This document shows, in pieces, positions 10,591 through 22,662 of a stretch of DNA of 64,000 nt. The stretch is from Blasia pusilla. Its lineage: Eukaryota > Marchantiophyta > Marchantiopsida > Blasiales. The stretch's first letter is position 1. Each line of letters starts with the position of its first letter. A model generated the notes under the pieces. It searched no databases. It saw only the letters and a list, made by a program, of their open reading frames with translations, and was not told the origin of the DNA. The stretch is from positions 17,112,001 through 17,176,000 of the forward strand of contig CM114272.1 of NCBI GenBank assembly GCA_050084515.1. Reading direction: 5' to 3'. The position numbers and the translations under genes are program-made.

Positions 10591-13500
10591 AGGCTCTTCC
10601 CCTAAAAATAGCCATCCCCTTGGTAACCTTCACGCACATGTTATCAGGGGAGGGTGACCTGGTCAACAAGTCACCTGGTTGTGAAAGACCTCAACATGAA
10701 AGTTTTCAGAAACAACATTCATGACATAATGGATCTATCCTCAACCTCATCCGACACCGTGGGACAAAGTTACACTCAAGATAGTCCCTTGACTCCTACG
10801 CCCTATCCACGATAGATCTCGGCTACTCAGATGTGACAACCTGGATCAGCCAACCCTCACCTAGTCTAGGAACTTATCTCCCATTCTTGCCACATATTTT
10901 GTAGCCCGCACTGGCCTTCCCTAAGCTTGCATTGGCCAATGCGGATCCTTAAACCTCTTCCTCTTGTGAATAAACTTTCCTCAACTTTGGACAATCCCAA
11001 AATAAGTCCCAAAAAGAAAGCTAAATTTAAACCTTGAGGAGATGAACCAATTGAGTCTAAAATTGGAAAGAGTGGAATAAGAATGAAATAACTATTAGCA
11101 AAATACTTAAAGATCCTCCATGTTCTCCTCTTCTCCATCCTCCCTCCAACCCCAATTCACCTTCACTTATGTTTTGCTCAAGAATGAATACATATGTCTT
11201 ATGTCTTATCATAATGATTTCATTAGACAAAAGCAAAAGGATTAGAGCCATCCAACGCTAGCCTATGGCAAGGCTGGGCCACTCCTCATCACCATAGTTA
11301 CAAGGAATCCCATTTGGAGAAGCTAATGTGGTTATTTTTTACAATTAATATGAATTAAATATCCATTGAAAGAATATAGCATCGTTTGGAATAGTGGAAA
11401 ATAATGTAGCAAGGTATTTAGATTTTTCAATGATCTTCGAGTCATTTTCTGACTCGCAACTTTTTAAGTCCCAAAATCTTACTCCACAAATATGACTTAA
11501 GGAGGACGAAAATCATAGCTATCCATGGGATCTAACGTTAAACCTTATCATCCATACTTTTAATCCAAGTGCATATACCAATAAAGAGAAAAATAGAAAT
11601 CTATTAGAAAATTTACTTACTCGTATTTGGAAGGAATGAGGGAAAGACCAATCTATACTATTAACAAAGGATGGGATTAGAGAAGCCCTCCTTCAATGTC
11701 AACACCCGTCCTTTGATAGCTCCTCTACTATTGACATGTCTTAGATTTAAGAAGTAGTTAAATTAAGAGAGTCAAAGACTTAAAATGTGCTAGGAAAATC
11801 TTCCCCTCATCTGTGTATACCAAGAATATCATACTAGTTATGGGAAATAACACTCACGGTTGGCCGATACTCCAAAATAGGTGTGCGGCCCTTAGACGTG
11901 TCAAATGGGGATATTTCCTTGGAGATTTGGGCGTGTCTTGCTTTGGAAAGGGGCCAGGCTCACGGATAGGGTTTCTCCCCTTATCACGGATTTCCGTATC
12001 GCATCACTTACCTACACCATAGCAATGCGGTTTTGACTAAGCCTCCCCCAACCATCGGTGGTTGGTTAGACACACTATGTCATTGAGGTCGGATCAACTT
12101 GGTGTACATTTAGCACACTCTCCATTGGGGGTGAAAGGATTTCCACTCACAATGATGTGTAGGATATCATATTCAATATTGCTTGCCAAAGTGGCCTCCA
12201 TGTTTAGAGAGAGAGGCATTACTCAATTTGGGACTCCCCTGTTCCAGCTCATCTATTATTATTATTATTATTATTATCCTATCTCCGTAGTAAACTTCAT
12301 GATGGACATCGATGGCCATCATGATGTATGGGCCTATGGGGGAGAGGTTTGACTCATTTCTTACATATTGCACTTATAATCTCCCATCAAGAAATGGGTT
12401 GTCCTTAGCTACAAAACTTATTTATTTTAGGCAACGGATCTCTATAGCTATGCAGTTTGCCAAAGCTAATGGGATTTTGCGACGAGCATGGTTGCACAAA
12501 AATAGACTTGTCCAAACAAGTTCAAACAAGCCATTGCGCACCTGTTCACGCACTGTGGCCCGCGTATCTACCGCAACCCTTGCCCACGCCCAGCCTACGA
12601 TTGGCCCGCATCTGGTCTGCCCCCTACGCCCCTCCTACATTACTTCCGCATTTGGCCCGCGCCCCTCTTACGTAGGCCCGCGTAGGTTGCAACCCGTGCC
12701 CCTCCTGCGCAAATCGGACACGGACCAAGGTCAGAGGAGGGATGCAAGCTCGAATCGGGTGCGGTGCGGGATCGGATGCAGGTTGGGCGGGCGCGGGTGT
12801 GGGATGCCAGCTCGTCCCCACGGACATGTTCGAACATAAGTTCGCGGACATAGACAAGTCCACATGCAACCCTAACGACGGGCTCAAGCTATAGGAGACA
12901 TTGATGCTAGAGGCCCACTTAATTAGTGGTAGTCATGTCTCTCTAGTTGTTGTTCATATTTTCTCTGGTGTTGGTGAGGTTAGCCAATAGGGGATGGTCC
13001 TTGTTGTTTTTTGGGGGCCGTTGTGACCTTCACGTACTCCATATGGATTTTCCATCACCAATTTTTTAATGAGATTTTATTTCTATCTATTTAATAAATT
13101 AAATTGGCGATCCCATATGAATAATACGAAAAGATAGTGAGATAATAGGAGAAATTAGGCAACATGTTTGAAATTTTTTTTGAGCCATATTAGATGGTAG
13201 AAATAGATATGGATAGAGAAAATGGATAGCGATTTGAGTGGAATAAATAAAAAATATTAATCAATTAAGAATTTATTTAATCTTATAATGGGTGATTATA
13301 AATATTGATAAAGTGGAATTTTTTTATAAATAGCCAAAAATTGAGAATTTACACCTTGATTCATATTTGATGGAAAGCAAAAATAAACTTTAATCGAGAA
13401 GGAGTTAATTTTTTTTGAATTTTATGGAAGGGTAAAATTACTTACGCATATCATTTAAATTTGAATGGAGGAGTGTAATTACTTAGAAGAGTGAAGTAGT

Positions 13501-15899
13501 GAAATTTTCTTACTCTTTTAAGATTTAAAAAAATAGAAATTACGCTTAAATTTTGAAATTAAGTATAATTTCAACTTTTAAATATAATTTTTAAATACTA
13601 TTACTGACATATATATATTTTACAGCCCCTGCAAGTGGCCTTCGTTTTGATTTCTCAAATTTCATGGTGCTAGATGTGTCTTCTCAATTCGTACGACTAC
13701 TCTGCTACTTCTTGTGAGTTAACGCGAATAGGGTCTAGATTCTTATAATGAGCGTTTATTTTAGAGTAGTTTGTTTGAGTTCCAAATTTCGTGTGGTCGG
13801 CCTAACGCTTTCGGTTCAACTTCCCTTTCCATCTCAGATTCATGACTAGATGATCTCGAGAGAATTCTAAACAATCCTTGCCATTTCCACTCTCCTATCG
13901 ATTGCTCGCAACCGCTGTCTGGTCTTGTGTGTGTTTCGAACTTGAATTATCAATTGGTCACAATGGCCTTGTAGTGTTGTGTGTTTCACACTAGCAATGA
14001 TATCGCCTATACTTGGATGCTTCTTTGATTGTGCCTACACCTCATCGCCTTTGTAGTCCGCGCTTGATTGACTCTACGGTTGACAACTGATTACATCTCG
14101 GACACTTTTGCCAAGGCTATGATAGAAAGTGAAAGCGTGTAAAGGATATATGGATCATTTCGTTGATGGTCCCATGTATTTAGTACATATCCGAGGATTG
14201 GAGTTATATCGTTCGAGGAAATTTAGGTACGGTTGAAGGTAAGGGTGTCTAAGGGTGGATTGAGATGTTCACATGGTTTACAAGTGACTTCTCACCTCCT
14301 CCAGATATGTAACCGAGCAGCCCTCATATACAAGTTGCGTAACCTTTTGTACTAATAATAGTTTAGGAAAGGTTTTTGAATTTCTTCCCCATACTTGCCC
14401 TACATGCGATCTCTGCTTCATCGGCCTTCAACTTCATTACCAATACCATCTTCCTCATAATCTTCAACCATATTTTATTTTTCTATCGCGTCGTCTATCT
14501 TTGACAGACTTCATTTTTTCCTACAAGGGATACATAGATCTATCTCCTGCACTCCATCTTCATAATCCGGATCCTTCAATGCTTATAGGAAACCATCGAC
14601 ATTATGCTCTTGTAGGTTTACAATATTTTGTAAGCTCCTACAGACCTCAAAGGATGTTATGTGGCAGCACTAGCCTCATCCGCTTGTACCCATCGTCGTC
14701 ATGAGGTTTTATTTTTCCTCTTGCGCACTCTCATGTGCCCTCTTCTTGGATAAGCCTGTGATCATTTTCATCTCTCTTGCTTCCACACTCATGGTTCTCT
14801 TGTTTCCTTCCACTTTTCTATCATGATTGGTCTTTCTCCTGTATGATTTCATGCACATCGTCATGTCCACATACATTGTATGCTCTATCTTACTCTTTCT
14901 TGCTCACTTGTTCACCCGTGAAACTAGCCATGAAGTCAACTCAATTCTTCGTCCCCATAGTCGCCTTCACTACCGTCGTCCCCATAGTCTGACATCTTGA
15001 ACTCTCACAATGAAATATGCAAAACCCCTGTACAACAATGCAAAAAAATTCCCCAAAAAATTGCTCCATTCCAATCAGCCTCAATCATCTACTGCAGCTT
15101 TTCAGTACTTACATGGTTACCTGTAGTAAAACTCCCAACATATGCATGGCACACTTGCAGTCTTCATTCCTTATACAGTGGAACAAGTTTACTAAATGAT
15201 TCAGATGCTTCAATTAGTAGTTTGTGTTTTACATAGCCTTGCACTTTCATATTCATTGCTAGCTAATGAGATTTTTGATTCAATCTATACTCATGTAATT
15301 TGGGATTGACCTCAACACATGTAGTTTCACATCGTACAGACAATAGCTGATAGTACTTTGTCTCTCCATCCTGTCAAATATTTAGCATTTTATGCTACAT
15401 TTTCCTTTTCATCTTGTGTTCCATGTGCAGATATCTCAGGTAGTTGGTGTTGATCTTTTGCACACTCAAGAATTCTTCAAACTTCCATTTTCATAGGGAG
15501 GTAAGACTACACAATAGCAGTGGTAATAATTCTTGAACTTGTGCAGAGTGTTCCACATGCATAGCTTGAAGATAGTACAACTTTTGGTTAGCTATTCATA
15601 TGAAAGTTCATATATGTTGTTTAATATATTTTTTCAAGTAAGCGGATTATTTAGAAATGACTCCAACTAACAAGAGAACTATCCACTATAGTAGCTACAT
15701 TAGTGGAAGGATTAGAATATCTAGGAGACCTACTACAATAAGAATAGCACGCCTTGTTGTGTGCCGGAAAGTAGCAAGGGAAAGACAACATAAAAAACAC
15801 GAGAGAGCTTAATTGCAGACCCAAAAGCTACCACGGGCTTGTTATCCATGTTATGTTAGCCCCTTAGCAAAAACTATGCTCCAAATTCATAAATCATAT
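10591..15899. other. stretch without recognisable genes
   Basis: No recognisable gene was found over about 5.3 kb. Contents noted: AT-rich DNA at 11.3-11.8 and 13.05-13.65 kb, a GC-rich island at about 12.53-12.85 kb with overlapping proline/arginine-rich open frames on both strands that look like composition artefacts, a trinucleotide repeat at 12254-12277, and pyrimidine-rich DNA at 14.4-15.0 kb. Open frames are all under about 180 codons and show no family motif. Confidence 0.6.
12254..12277 (+). repeat. (TAT)8 microsatellite
   Basis: Eight uninterrupted copies of TAT/ATT. Useful as a length-polymorphic marker; no function implied. Confidence 0.95.
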
Positions 15900-15907
15900 G
15901 CAGTGTT

Positions 15908-16438
15908 GTGGATATTGTGGTAATGTGCTTTACTCTAACCCACGTACATGTATGTATATTTACCACAAGTATCCAATACCCACCATATGGTCTATATAAT
16001 GGATTTCTAATGCCTTTTATTATACCAAAACCTGGAACATTTTTCATTTGTGATCTCTCTAGCACAAAAGAACCAAGAACAAGCATGAATTCATATATGA
16101 CAATTGCATATATGAGAGATATCTTAGGAGCAAACCCTATCCATCTCCAGTTACTATCTATTGTTGATTCACGTATTGGAATCCAAAATAAGGACAATGG
16201 ATTCCATAAAGGGTTTTTCCATGCAACCTCTCTTTTGAACTGTCCACTAGTTGGATGGAATATTACTATTCAGACTTCTGAAAATACAAGCCAAATCATT
16301 GTTAGTATTTCACATATGATGAAAGTTAACTTCAATGTGAACAAGCTTTATAGAGATAATAGGACTTTACTAGAATTACCTAATCCTTCTACAGGAGTAG
16401 TAGTATTACCATGTAGTGTTGTACAAAGTATTCTATAA
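15908..16438 (+). pseudogene. unrecognised open frame upstream of Helitron Rep
   Basis: A 176-codon open frame just upstream of the Rep-like region and in the same orientation. I do not recognise a family. It is hydrophobic at the N-terminus and contains MMKVNFNVNKLYRDNRTLLE near its end. A matching open frame on the other strand covers its first half. It may be an N-terminal piece of the Helitron protein or chance. Confidence 0.3.
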
Positions 16439-16740
16439 TCATCCAAGAAAAAGGCCAAGTGACTCACAGCATGTCACTCAATCCTTATCAAGTTGAGTTG
16501 CACATCCTAGAAGAAGTTACATATAGTTTACCTACACTTAATAGAAAATCCAAAAATATTTTTGATAATTTTTCAATGATCTCTATAAGGCAAGAAGCCA
16601 ACTGTAGAGCAAGTCTTTTAACAGATTCATCAAGAAACTCTCTTGATCAGCGTCTAACAATTGAAACATGTATTTTCCATTCCTATTTCCATACCTTCAT
16701 GGATTCTTTTCAAGTTCTAACTCATTCTCTGACTATATGA

Positions 16741-18032
16741 AGACTCGATCAAAACAACTATTTGGTGATTTTTCCTTATATAAGCCATATTCTCTACTTA
16801 TACATCAATTACATTAGTCCATCTCTTTATGCTCATCCTCCCAATCCTTTGTGCTTAATAGAGACCTTGATGCACTATGCAAGCAAAAACCTGAGCTAGT
16901 TGAGGAAGACCTATTCTATCACTTCTCAAAGTATTCTTTGAGCCCTCAAATGCCAAGTAGTTTGTCTTGGCAAATGCGTCATTTGGAAGACTTAAAAGCA
17001 ATGATGCTTAACTGGGGTATGCGTCAATTCTTTCTAACACTTACATGTGATGAAGTGTCAAATACAAGGTGGGGTGAAATTTCTGATATAGAGAAACTAT
17101 TGAGAAAGTTCAATAGTAATTTCATTCAGAGAGACACACCTGCAAAATGTGCCCAACTCTTCCATGGTAGGTTACACACATTCTTATCATAGTTTATATT
17201 TTCTGGATCTCGTATACTTGGAAATGTTATAGACTATGTACTAAGGTATGAGTTACAAGGAAGAAGAAGTTTGCAATGGCACATGATTCTATGGGTAGAG
17301 GCCAATGATGTTGATCATGTAACAAGTGAAATTCGTGCTTACATTGAGAATATAATGATATTTATTCAATGTCTGGACTATCAATTGAAAATGCAAATTT
17401 TGTTGCTTTGCTAAATAGCTATGTTAAAACAAAGTAGATCCATAAATGTAAAGAAGGTGTTGTATGGCTTCAAAGTCTAAGTTACACCGCCCATATTGTA
17501 AGTTTGGGTTCCCTGCTAAGATTAACACTAACACAACACCATTTATTGACCCCAATTCTAGGCGGTGGACTTACTACACACCATCAACATTACACAGAAA
17601 TTTCATTCCATTCCATCCCATCATACTACTGCTATGGGGAGCTCACGTGAACATCCAAAGAGTTACGAACATTGCTTGATCATTCTACCTACTTAAGTAT
17701 GCTTTAAAATCATAACCAACTGGATCCCTAGATATCGACACTGAATCTGCTTGTTGTTTGGGACTACAAGGATTAGAAGGGATGAGACTGAATCTTATAT
17801 TTGGTATGGTTCTTAACCGCTATGTTTCTTCTACAGAAGTTGCTCTTAGCTCCATGCAAATTCCAATAATATATGGTTCCCAATCAGTTATGTGTATTGA
17901 CTCAAATCCATCCTCACGGCAAACTTTCTTATACAAAAATGCTTCATTATCATCCATTCACCCTACGACATTGTATTTTCATCGTCCTGAATATATGAAT
18001 TACGTGATGTTCACACAATACCGGAGCATACA
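16741..18032 (+). pseudogene. Helitron Rep (HUH endonuclease) remnant
   Basis: Read across several frames, this shows the Helitron_like_N / Rep layout. A segment SWQMRHLEDLKAMMLNWGM with QFFLTLTCDE (about 16950-17050) matches the usual F-F-L-T-x-S/T region. Then RILGNVIDYVLRYELQGRR and the HUH-equivalent QWHMILWVE (about 17205-17305), where the usual H-x-H is Q-W-H, so a catalytic metal ligand is lost. Then YCKFGFPAK (about 17491-17520), LLLWGAHVNIQ (about 17620-17660) and a C-terminal part ending FTQYRSIH at 18032. Rep nicks and joins the ends during rolling-circle transposition. At least three frameshifts or stops are present. The gene continues after 18460 in register once the inserted small Helitrons are removed. 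Confidence 0.75.
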
Positions 18033-18243
18033 TCTATATTATTATGGGAGAGTGCCTTCTTGATTTGCAAACATCTCTGCGCTTGACACATGGCAATTGG
18101 GCAGCAAGAAATTGTTTCACATGCAGCGGGCAACAAGAATTTTTTTTAATTTATGTGCAACATTATGAATCTCTTTCCTTCGCGGACTATACACTAGCTC
18201 TTCAAAAACTTTTTTATTTTCCGAGCATCGCACTGGAACCTTA
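18033..18243 (+). mobile_element. short non-autonomous Helitron, copy 1
   Basis: Starts 5'-TCTATATTATTATGGGAG and ends CATCGCACTGGAACCTTA, a worn form of the CCGTGCATCG...CACCTTACTAG terminus of the next copy. It is preceded by A, as expected for Helitron insertion between A and T. It is directly followed by copy 2 with no spacer. It has no coding capacity. Confidence 0.7.
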
Positions 18244-18460
18244 TCTATATTATTATTGGAGACTTCCTTCTTGATTTGCAAATACCTCTCTGCTTGACAC
18301 GTAACAATTGAGTAGCCAGAAAATGATTCACATGCTACGGGCAGCAAGAAAAAATTTGAATTTATGTGCAACATCATTAATCTCTTACCTTAACGAGCTA
18401 TAAACTAGCTCTTCAAATTTTTTATTTTTTTTCCCGTGCATCGTACGAGCACCTTACTAG
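18244..18460 (+). mobile_element. short non-autonomous Helitron, copy 2
   Basis: Starts TCTATATTATTATTGGAG and ends with a hairpin-like CCCGTGCATCGTACGAG followed by CACCTTACTAG and T, the canonical Helitron CTAG|T end. It is about 217 bp and roughly 80% like copy 1 by eye. Removing copies 1 and 2 (18033-18460) rejoins the host Rep gene between A18032 and T18461 and completes a codon (SIH then ELLKTCP), which supports both boundaries. Confidence 0.78.
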
Positions 18461-19115
18461 TGAGTTACTGAAGACATGCCCATAAAAGGCATCTAGCAAA
18501 GTTATATGTGTTGATTCTATGGGGAACTACGTGTGCAGATCCACTTAACTTGTTATATTTACAGACTTTCATCCACTCCACCCGTGGAATGATTTTTTTT
18601 ACAATATACTACTAGACACAAGACCATTCAAATTAGAGGTTGCTCTACTATCATATACTTTAGAACGGTGGACCTACCTTCATGAATGCCTACACCGGTG
18701 TATAATTACAGATTTCAATGATATTAACAGACTTCTTACTACTCATGCTTAGAGGAATCTATGGAGCAAAGTGCATAGTGCATAGATTATTGCAAAAGTA
18801 GTTGATATAGTAGCAACTTATTTAGAAGAGAATCTTTTGAACATACTGCAGATTTCAACAACTACTTTCATTCCTAGTGTACCTAAAGTTGCTAGTGATG
18901 CTTTAGGACCTAATCCATCACTCCTAAAAAGTGAGCACTTGAGTTTGTATGAGAAATTGAAGAATATATCATCTAGTCTAGTTTTATTGATAAGTGCTCC
19001 TAGTAGTGGGAAAAACTTCTTCATTAATTTTATGTGTGATTATTGGAAGGCCAAGAATCTGCCATTTTTTTTTGACAGCTACTATATGTATCGCAGTAAC
19101 AAGGCTGCACCTTGA
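18461..19115 (+). pseudogene. Helitron helicase, N-terminal Pif1 part (broken)
   Basis: Continuation of the Helitron gene after the nested insertion. It contains HPWNDFFYNILLDTRPF (about 18570-18625), typical of the Rep-to-helicase linker, then LLKSEHLSLYEKLKN and VLLISAPSSGKNFFINF (about 18980-19030). The latter is the Walker A position of Pif1-family helicases; the usual GxxGxGK(S/T) is changed to APSSGKN, so nucleotide binding is likely lost. Stops precede it near 18.49 and 18.78 kb. The frame ends at 19115, just before the hairpin at 19150. Confidence 0.65.
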
Positions 19116-19149
19116 CTGTGTCACTATACACTTAGCCTTCTCTATTCCT

Positions 19150-19219
19150 AACTTAGAATTCTAGGTAATCTAAGGTCAGAGGACTTTCTCTGACCTTAGA
19201 TTACCTAGAATTCTAAGTT
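19150..19219. repeat. 70-bp perfect hairpin (32-bp arms, 6-nt loop)
   Basis: Left arm 19150-19181 begins AACTTAGAATTCTAGG and right arm 19188-19219 is its exact reverse complement, with loop GACTTT at 19182-19187. All 32 pairs are perfect in DNA that is otherwise heavily mutated. It lies between the + strand start of the helicase and its inverted remainder. Confidence 0.97.
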
Positions 19220-19559
19220 GATATCTATTTTTTACATGTGACAACATTCCATATGCAAATTCGTCTTTAATCACTAGCTAGCAACTACAAGCATCTCCTT
19301 GTTACTCTTGATCCTTGGCTTTTATGAGCTATCATCGCATAACCTAGAGAAAGTGGAAATGCTTTTTGTAGAATTTTTTGTCAGGAAGAGTACCTTAAAA
19401 TAACAAAGTTTGTTTGAGTGATTTTTACTAGCTTATCTGAGGGCAATATTTTTACCTAAATGGAATGAATGTAATAATCCTTAACATGAAATCCATATAC
19501 AATACCTCTAGAGTCGTTTGCAGCATGATTTTCAAATCAATTTTATAGGTTAACATTAC

Positions 19560-20080
19560 ATGGCATCTAATTACAATGTAAGGTAATTGATGGAAATCAT
19601 TTTCCTATATCCAAGACTTGAATTCTGGTGTTGAAGGAGCATTTAACAAGATATTTACCTCTATAATGGAAGCATCACCAAATAATCTCCTAAGATATAT
19701 CATGTTAAATAGATGAATATCTGATATGTGTGAGCATATTATTATTGTGTCTTCATTTATAAAGTCTACAACTTCATCCTCAGTGATAAAACATTAGTGG
19801 ATACAAGATAATATTGCATGCTCAGTAGGTAGAGTTGAACGAATAGAGTTAAGAAAGCTCAAAAATTGAATATTGGAGTGGGAGGATTTTTTATTACATA
19901 CAAGAGGTAGTTGGCACATGTCACCAACTAATATGAGTGGTTTGCTCAAGAACGAGTTTGCCCCATAAGAAATTGAACATTCAGTAAGCGTCATTGCTAT
20001 AATTTGTAGCAAATCTCACTTCAATGTGTTACAAGCACGCAGATTTAATCCATAATTGGCCAAGGACAGGATTTGAATGA
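19560..20080 (-). pseudogene. Pif1-type helicase, motifs III-IV, on the opposite strand
   Basis: Read on the - strand from about 20080 to 19560. It contains a segment ending in KPLILVGDMCQLPLV (about 19900-19950), the motif III region of Pif1 helicases (usually GD-x-x-QLPP), then FLSFLNSIRSTLPTE and, after a stop near 19794, EDEVVDFINEDTIIICSH, the motif IV region. These are the segments expected to follow the Walker A part at 19.0 kb, but they run in the opposite direction. An inversion within the Helitron, or a second element facing the first, would explain this. Inactive. Confidence 0.6.
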
Positions 20081-21838
20081 AATTTTTTTTCTTCTTAACA
20101 AAGATGCGCCTACTACAGGTACCAATCTTATATTGTAGTTATTGTTCATTTGAATTCCATTTTAGTCATTTGCCAACTCTTCACTTACTAACATGTACAT
20201 TTCCAATCTCAAGTCATCATATGGAAGTTCTAGTCTATAGGAAAATTGACTTTAAGGAGACTAGATTAACTAGAAACCATGCCACTAAAATTTATGCACT
20301 TGCATCTGGAGGCGTAAGACTTGAATTGTTGCGAACTCTACACCATGAATTCCGATTACCCCTCAAGATGGTGATTAACCTTACAGGAGTCCAAACATCA
20401 ATTACGTGAATGATTTGTTGTCCTCTATCAATGCAGAATATCATATTCATATGGAGAGAATTTCTTACTAGAAGGGTACATGAAGTATGCACAAGGGCAC
20501 TTCAAACAATTCTTGAATGACATTGAATATCTAATTGCATCTGACCCGAAGCTTAAGCTGCAGGAAAATACTATCTAGTCACTGTTTTGTCCATAGTACT
20601 CATCTACCTAGTTTATGACAACAATATTGAATGGGACCTGTCATTCTCATTTCAACATGACATTCATCTGTAACAATCATATATTTTGCACTATTTCTTA
20701 TTGCAATGAAGACCTTATGAGCGATACCTGTTAGCCATTTGACTTTCACTATGCTCACATTTTGTACCTCGTCTTTCATTTTAAGCTATACTACTGAATC
20801 TCCTTCTGCTTACTTTCCTTGCTTTTTTTTGTGCACTACCATTACGAATTCAGTGATTTTTATTACATTATTGTCACATGGCATGTATGTCATGATTATA
20901 CTCATCTTTATTTGCACTTCATTATGTTATAGAACTTTGTTTTCACTCTTACTTACACTTTGCATATCAGATCATATTCATTTTATATTACTATAATGCA
21001 TTTGTCTCCTTGCATATTCTATTGTATAATTCCCAATTTTTTGAATGTTTCATCTTAATAGTAACAAATGTGGCTAATTTTTGCTATTGGTTTACATGTC
21101 TTTTATATGTAATTCAAGGTTATTCTGTTAACTTTTCACCCACCATGGCTTTCCTTCTTTTCTACTTGTGCAACTTACCATAACAATATTATTAGAGCTC
21201 TTGAACTAGACCTATCTTCATTTTCTTATATTTCTTTCTCACCACATGTTTATTTAATTTAATACAACCTATGTTTCAAGTCGAACTACTTTGCATTTAT
21301 ACTAACACCATAGTCTACTTTATTCTTATCTACTAATACATTACTTTCTGATTTTTAATATATCTTGTTTGTCTTTCAAGTCCATTCATTATGAATCATT
21401 ATAATCATCATTCTTCTAGTATGTCTTGTGCTTCCTTTCAACACTTTCAAATGTCCATTAATTGTTTTACGTACTCCAACTTGTCATACATGCATGCACA
21501 ACCCAATTGATATTGATTTTACAATGCATCACTTAATCAATATCATGACTCCCTTAACATTTCATTACATATAATTTTCAATCACCAAAATTTTTAAACT
21601 CAGCGTCATTCCACATGTCCTATGAAATTCCACCAATTACATATTCTAGTAATCTGTTCCATACTATATCCACACATCTAGATTCTTACTAAGTTTACAC
21701 TTTAAACAAGCATCCACTACTTAATATACACTTTCTTGCAACCACAATAGAACCGTCCATTATCAAAATTATTACCATACCACACCATTTATCAACTGGC
21801 CGTATTTTAGTTAGGCCCTTCTATTGAGGAAATTGTGT
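20081..21838. other. AT/T-rich stretch without recognisable genes
   Basis: An open frame of 110 codons at 20077-20409 (+) has no family motif that I recognise. The rest is T-rich on the + strand with stops in all frames. It probably represents the decayed 3' part of the Helitron ending at 21866. Confidence 0.5.
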
Positions 21839-21841
21839 CAT

Positions 21842-21866
21842 GTGCATTGCACGCGTAACATACTAA
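21842..21866 (+). other. Helitron 3' terminus candidate
   Basis: GTGCATTGCAC forms a 5-bp stem with one loop base and is followed by GCGTAACATACTAA, a CTRR-type end, with T next. This fits plant Helitron termini. Confidence 0.6.
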
Positions 21867-21892
21867 TTCCTTCAAGGGATGAGGAAAGAAAT

Positions 21893-22095
21893 TTATATTA
21901 TTATGGGAGAGTGCTTTTTGATTTGCAAACACCTCTATGTTTGACATGTGGCAACTGTGCAATAATAATGTTTCACATCTTATAAAAAAAAAAATTAAAT
22001 GTGAATTTGTGTACAACATCATTCATCCCTTGCCTTCGGGTTAACAACAACAAAAACTCTTCAAATATTTTTTAAATTTTTTGGGATTAAATTTT
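21893..22095 (+). mobile_element. short Helitron, diverged third copy
   Basis: Starts TTATATTATTATGGGAGAGTGC and continues with TTTGATTTGCAAACACCTCT and TTGACATGTGGCAAC, parallel to the two copies at 18033-18460. The opening TC is mutated to TT and no clear 3' terminus remains. Confidence 0.6.
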
Positions 22096-22662
22096 TTTAT
22101 AATTGATTATTAAACAAGAAGATAAACATGATGAAAAAAAATTAAATTCATGTTGGGCCGTAATTTAGTTATCCGCATGGGAACTAATCATTTTTCTTAG
22201 CGGAGTTCTAGTACCTAGTCCGTAAAATCTCATAAATTCACGCGTCGAAATGTTACCAACTACCCAATCCAGGAGGGAAAATCAAATCTGGGAAATGAAT
22301 GTTGGAGCATTGAGTTTGATTTCTTTTCTTTTCTTCTCTTGATGATGACAGTATATTTCAGGATCTGGCGAATCTGGCTTCCTCCATAGATAGGGAGGCC
22401 TTCAAATATCTTTATTCAAAATGATTTTACTCCAAACACATTCCGACATCTGTCCCCAGCATGAAAGTTAAATATATGACGGAGGACATCTTGCACGAAC
22501 TTACAGTAAAATGGCCATTTGGCCCATACGTTCGTGCAATTATGAACTTCGGATTCTCACAAAATTCTGTCTGAGCTTTAAATTAGCTACCTGCACACCT
22601 ACATATTACCCGACCGATAAACTGGTTTGTCAGGTCAGCAACTGCCTCGAGTATACCGAAGT
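22096..22662. other. 3' flank of the P450 gene, nothing recognised
   Basis: AT-rich DNA at first, then mixed composition. It lies downstream of the P450 stop codon and may hold its 3' UTR. No feature could be supported. Confidence 0.4.

Larger units (their letters stand above)
15900..21866 (+). mobile_element. decayed autonomous Helitron, mosaic
   Basis: A rolling-circle transposon remnant. Helitron Rep-like segments lie at 16.75-18.03 kb and a Pif1-type helicase start at 18.46-19.11 kb. A candidate 3' terminus sits at 21842-21866: a GTGCA-T-TGCAC hairpin followed by GCGTAACATACTAA, which fits the Helitron rule of a short hairpin upstream of CTRR, with T following. The 5' end was not found and 15900 is nominal. 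Two small Helitrons sit inside the coding part (18033-18460), and the distal helicase part is on the opposite strand. Many stops and frameshifts show that it is dead. Whether the 21.86-kb terminus belongs to the same insertion is inferred from the lack of other termini between. Confidence 0.65.
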
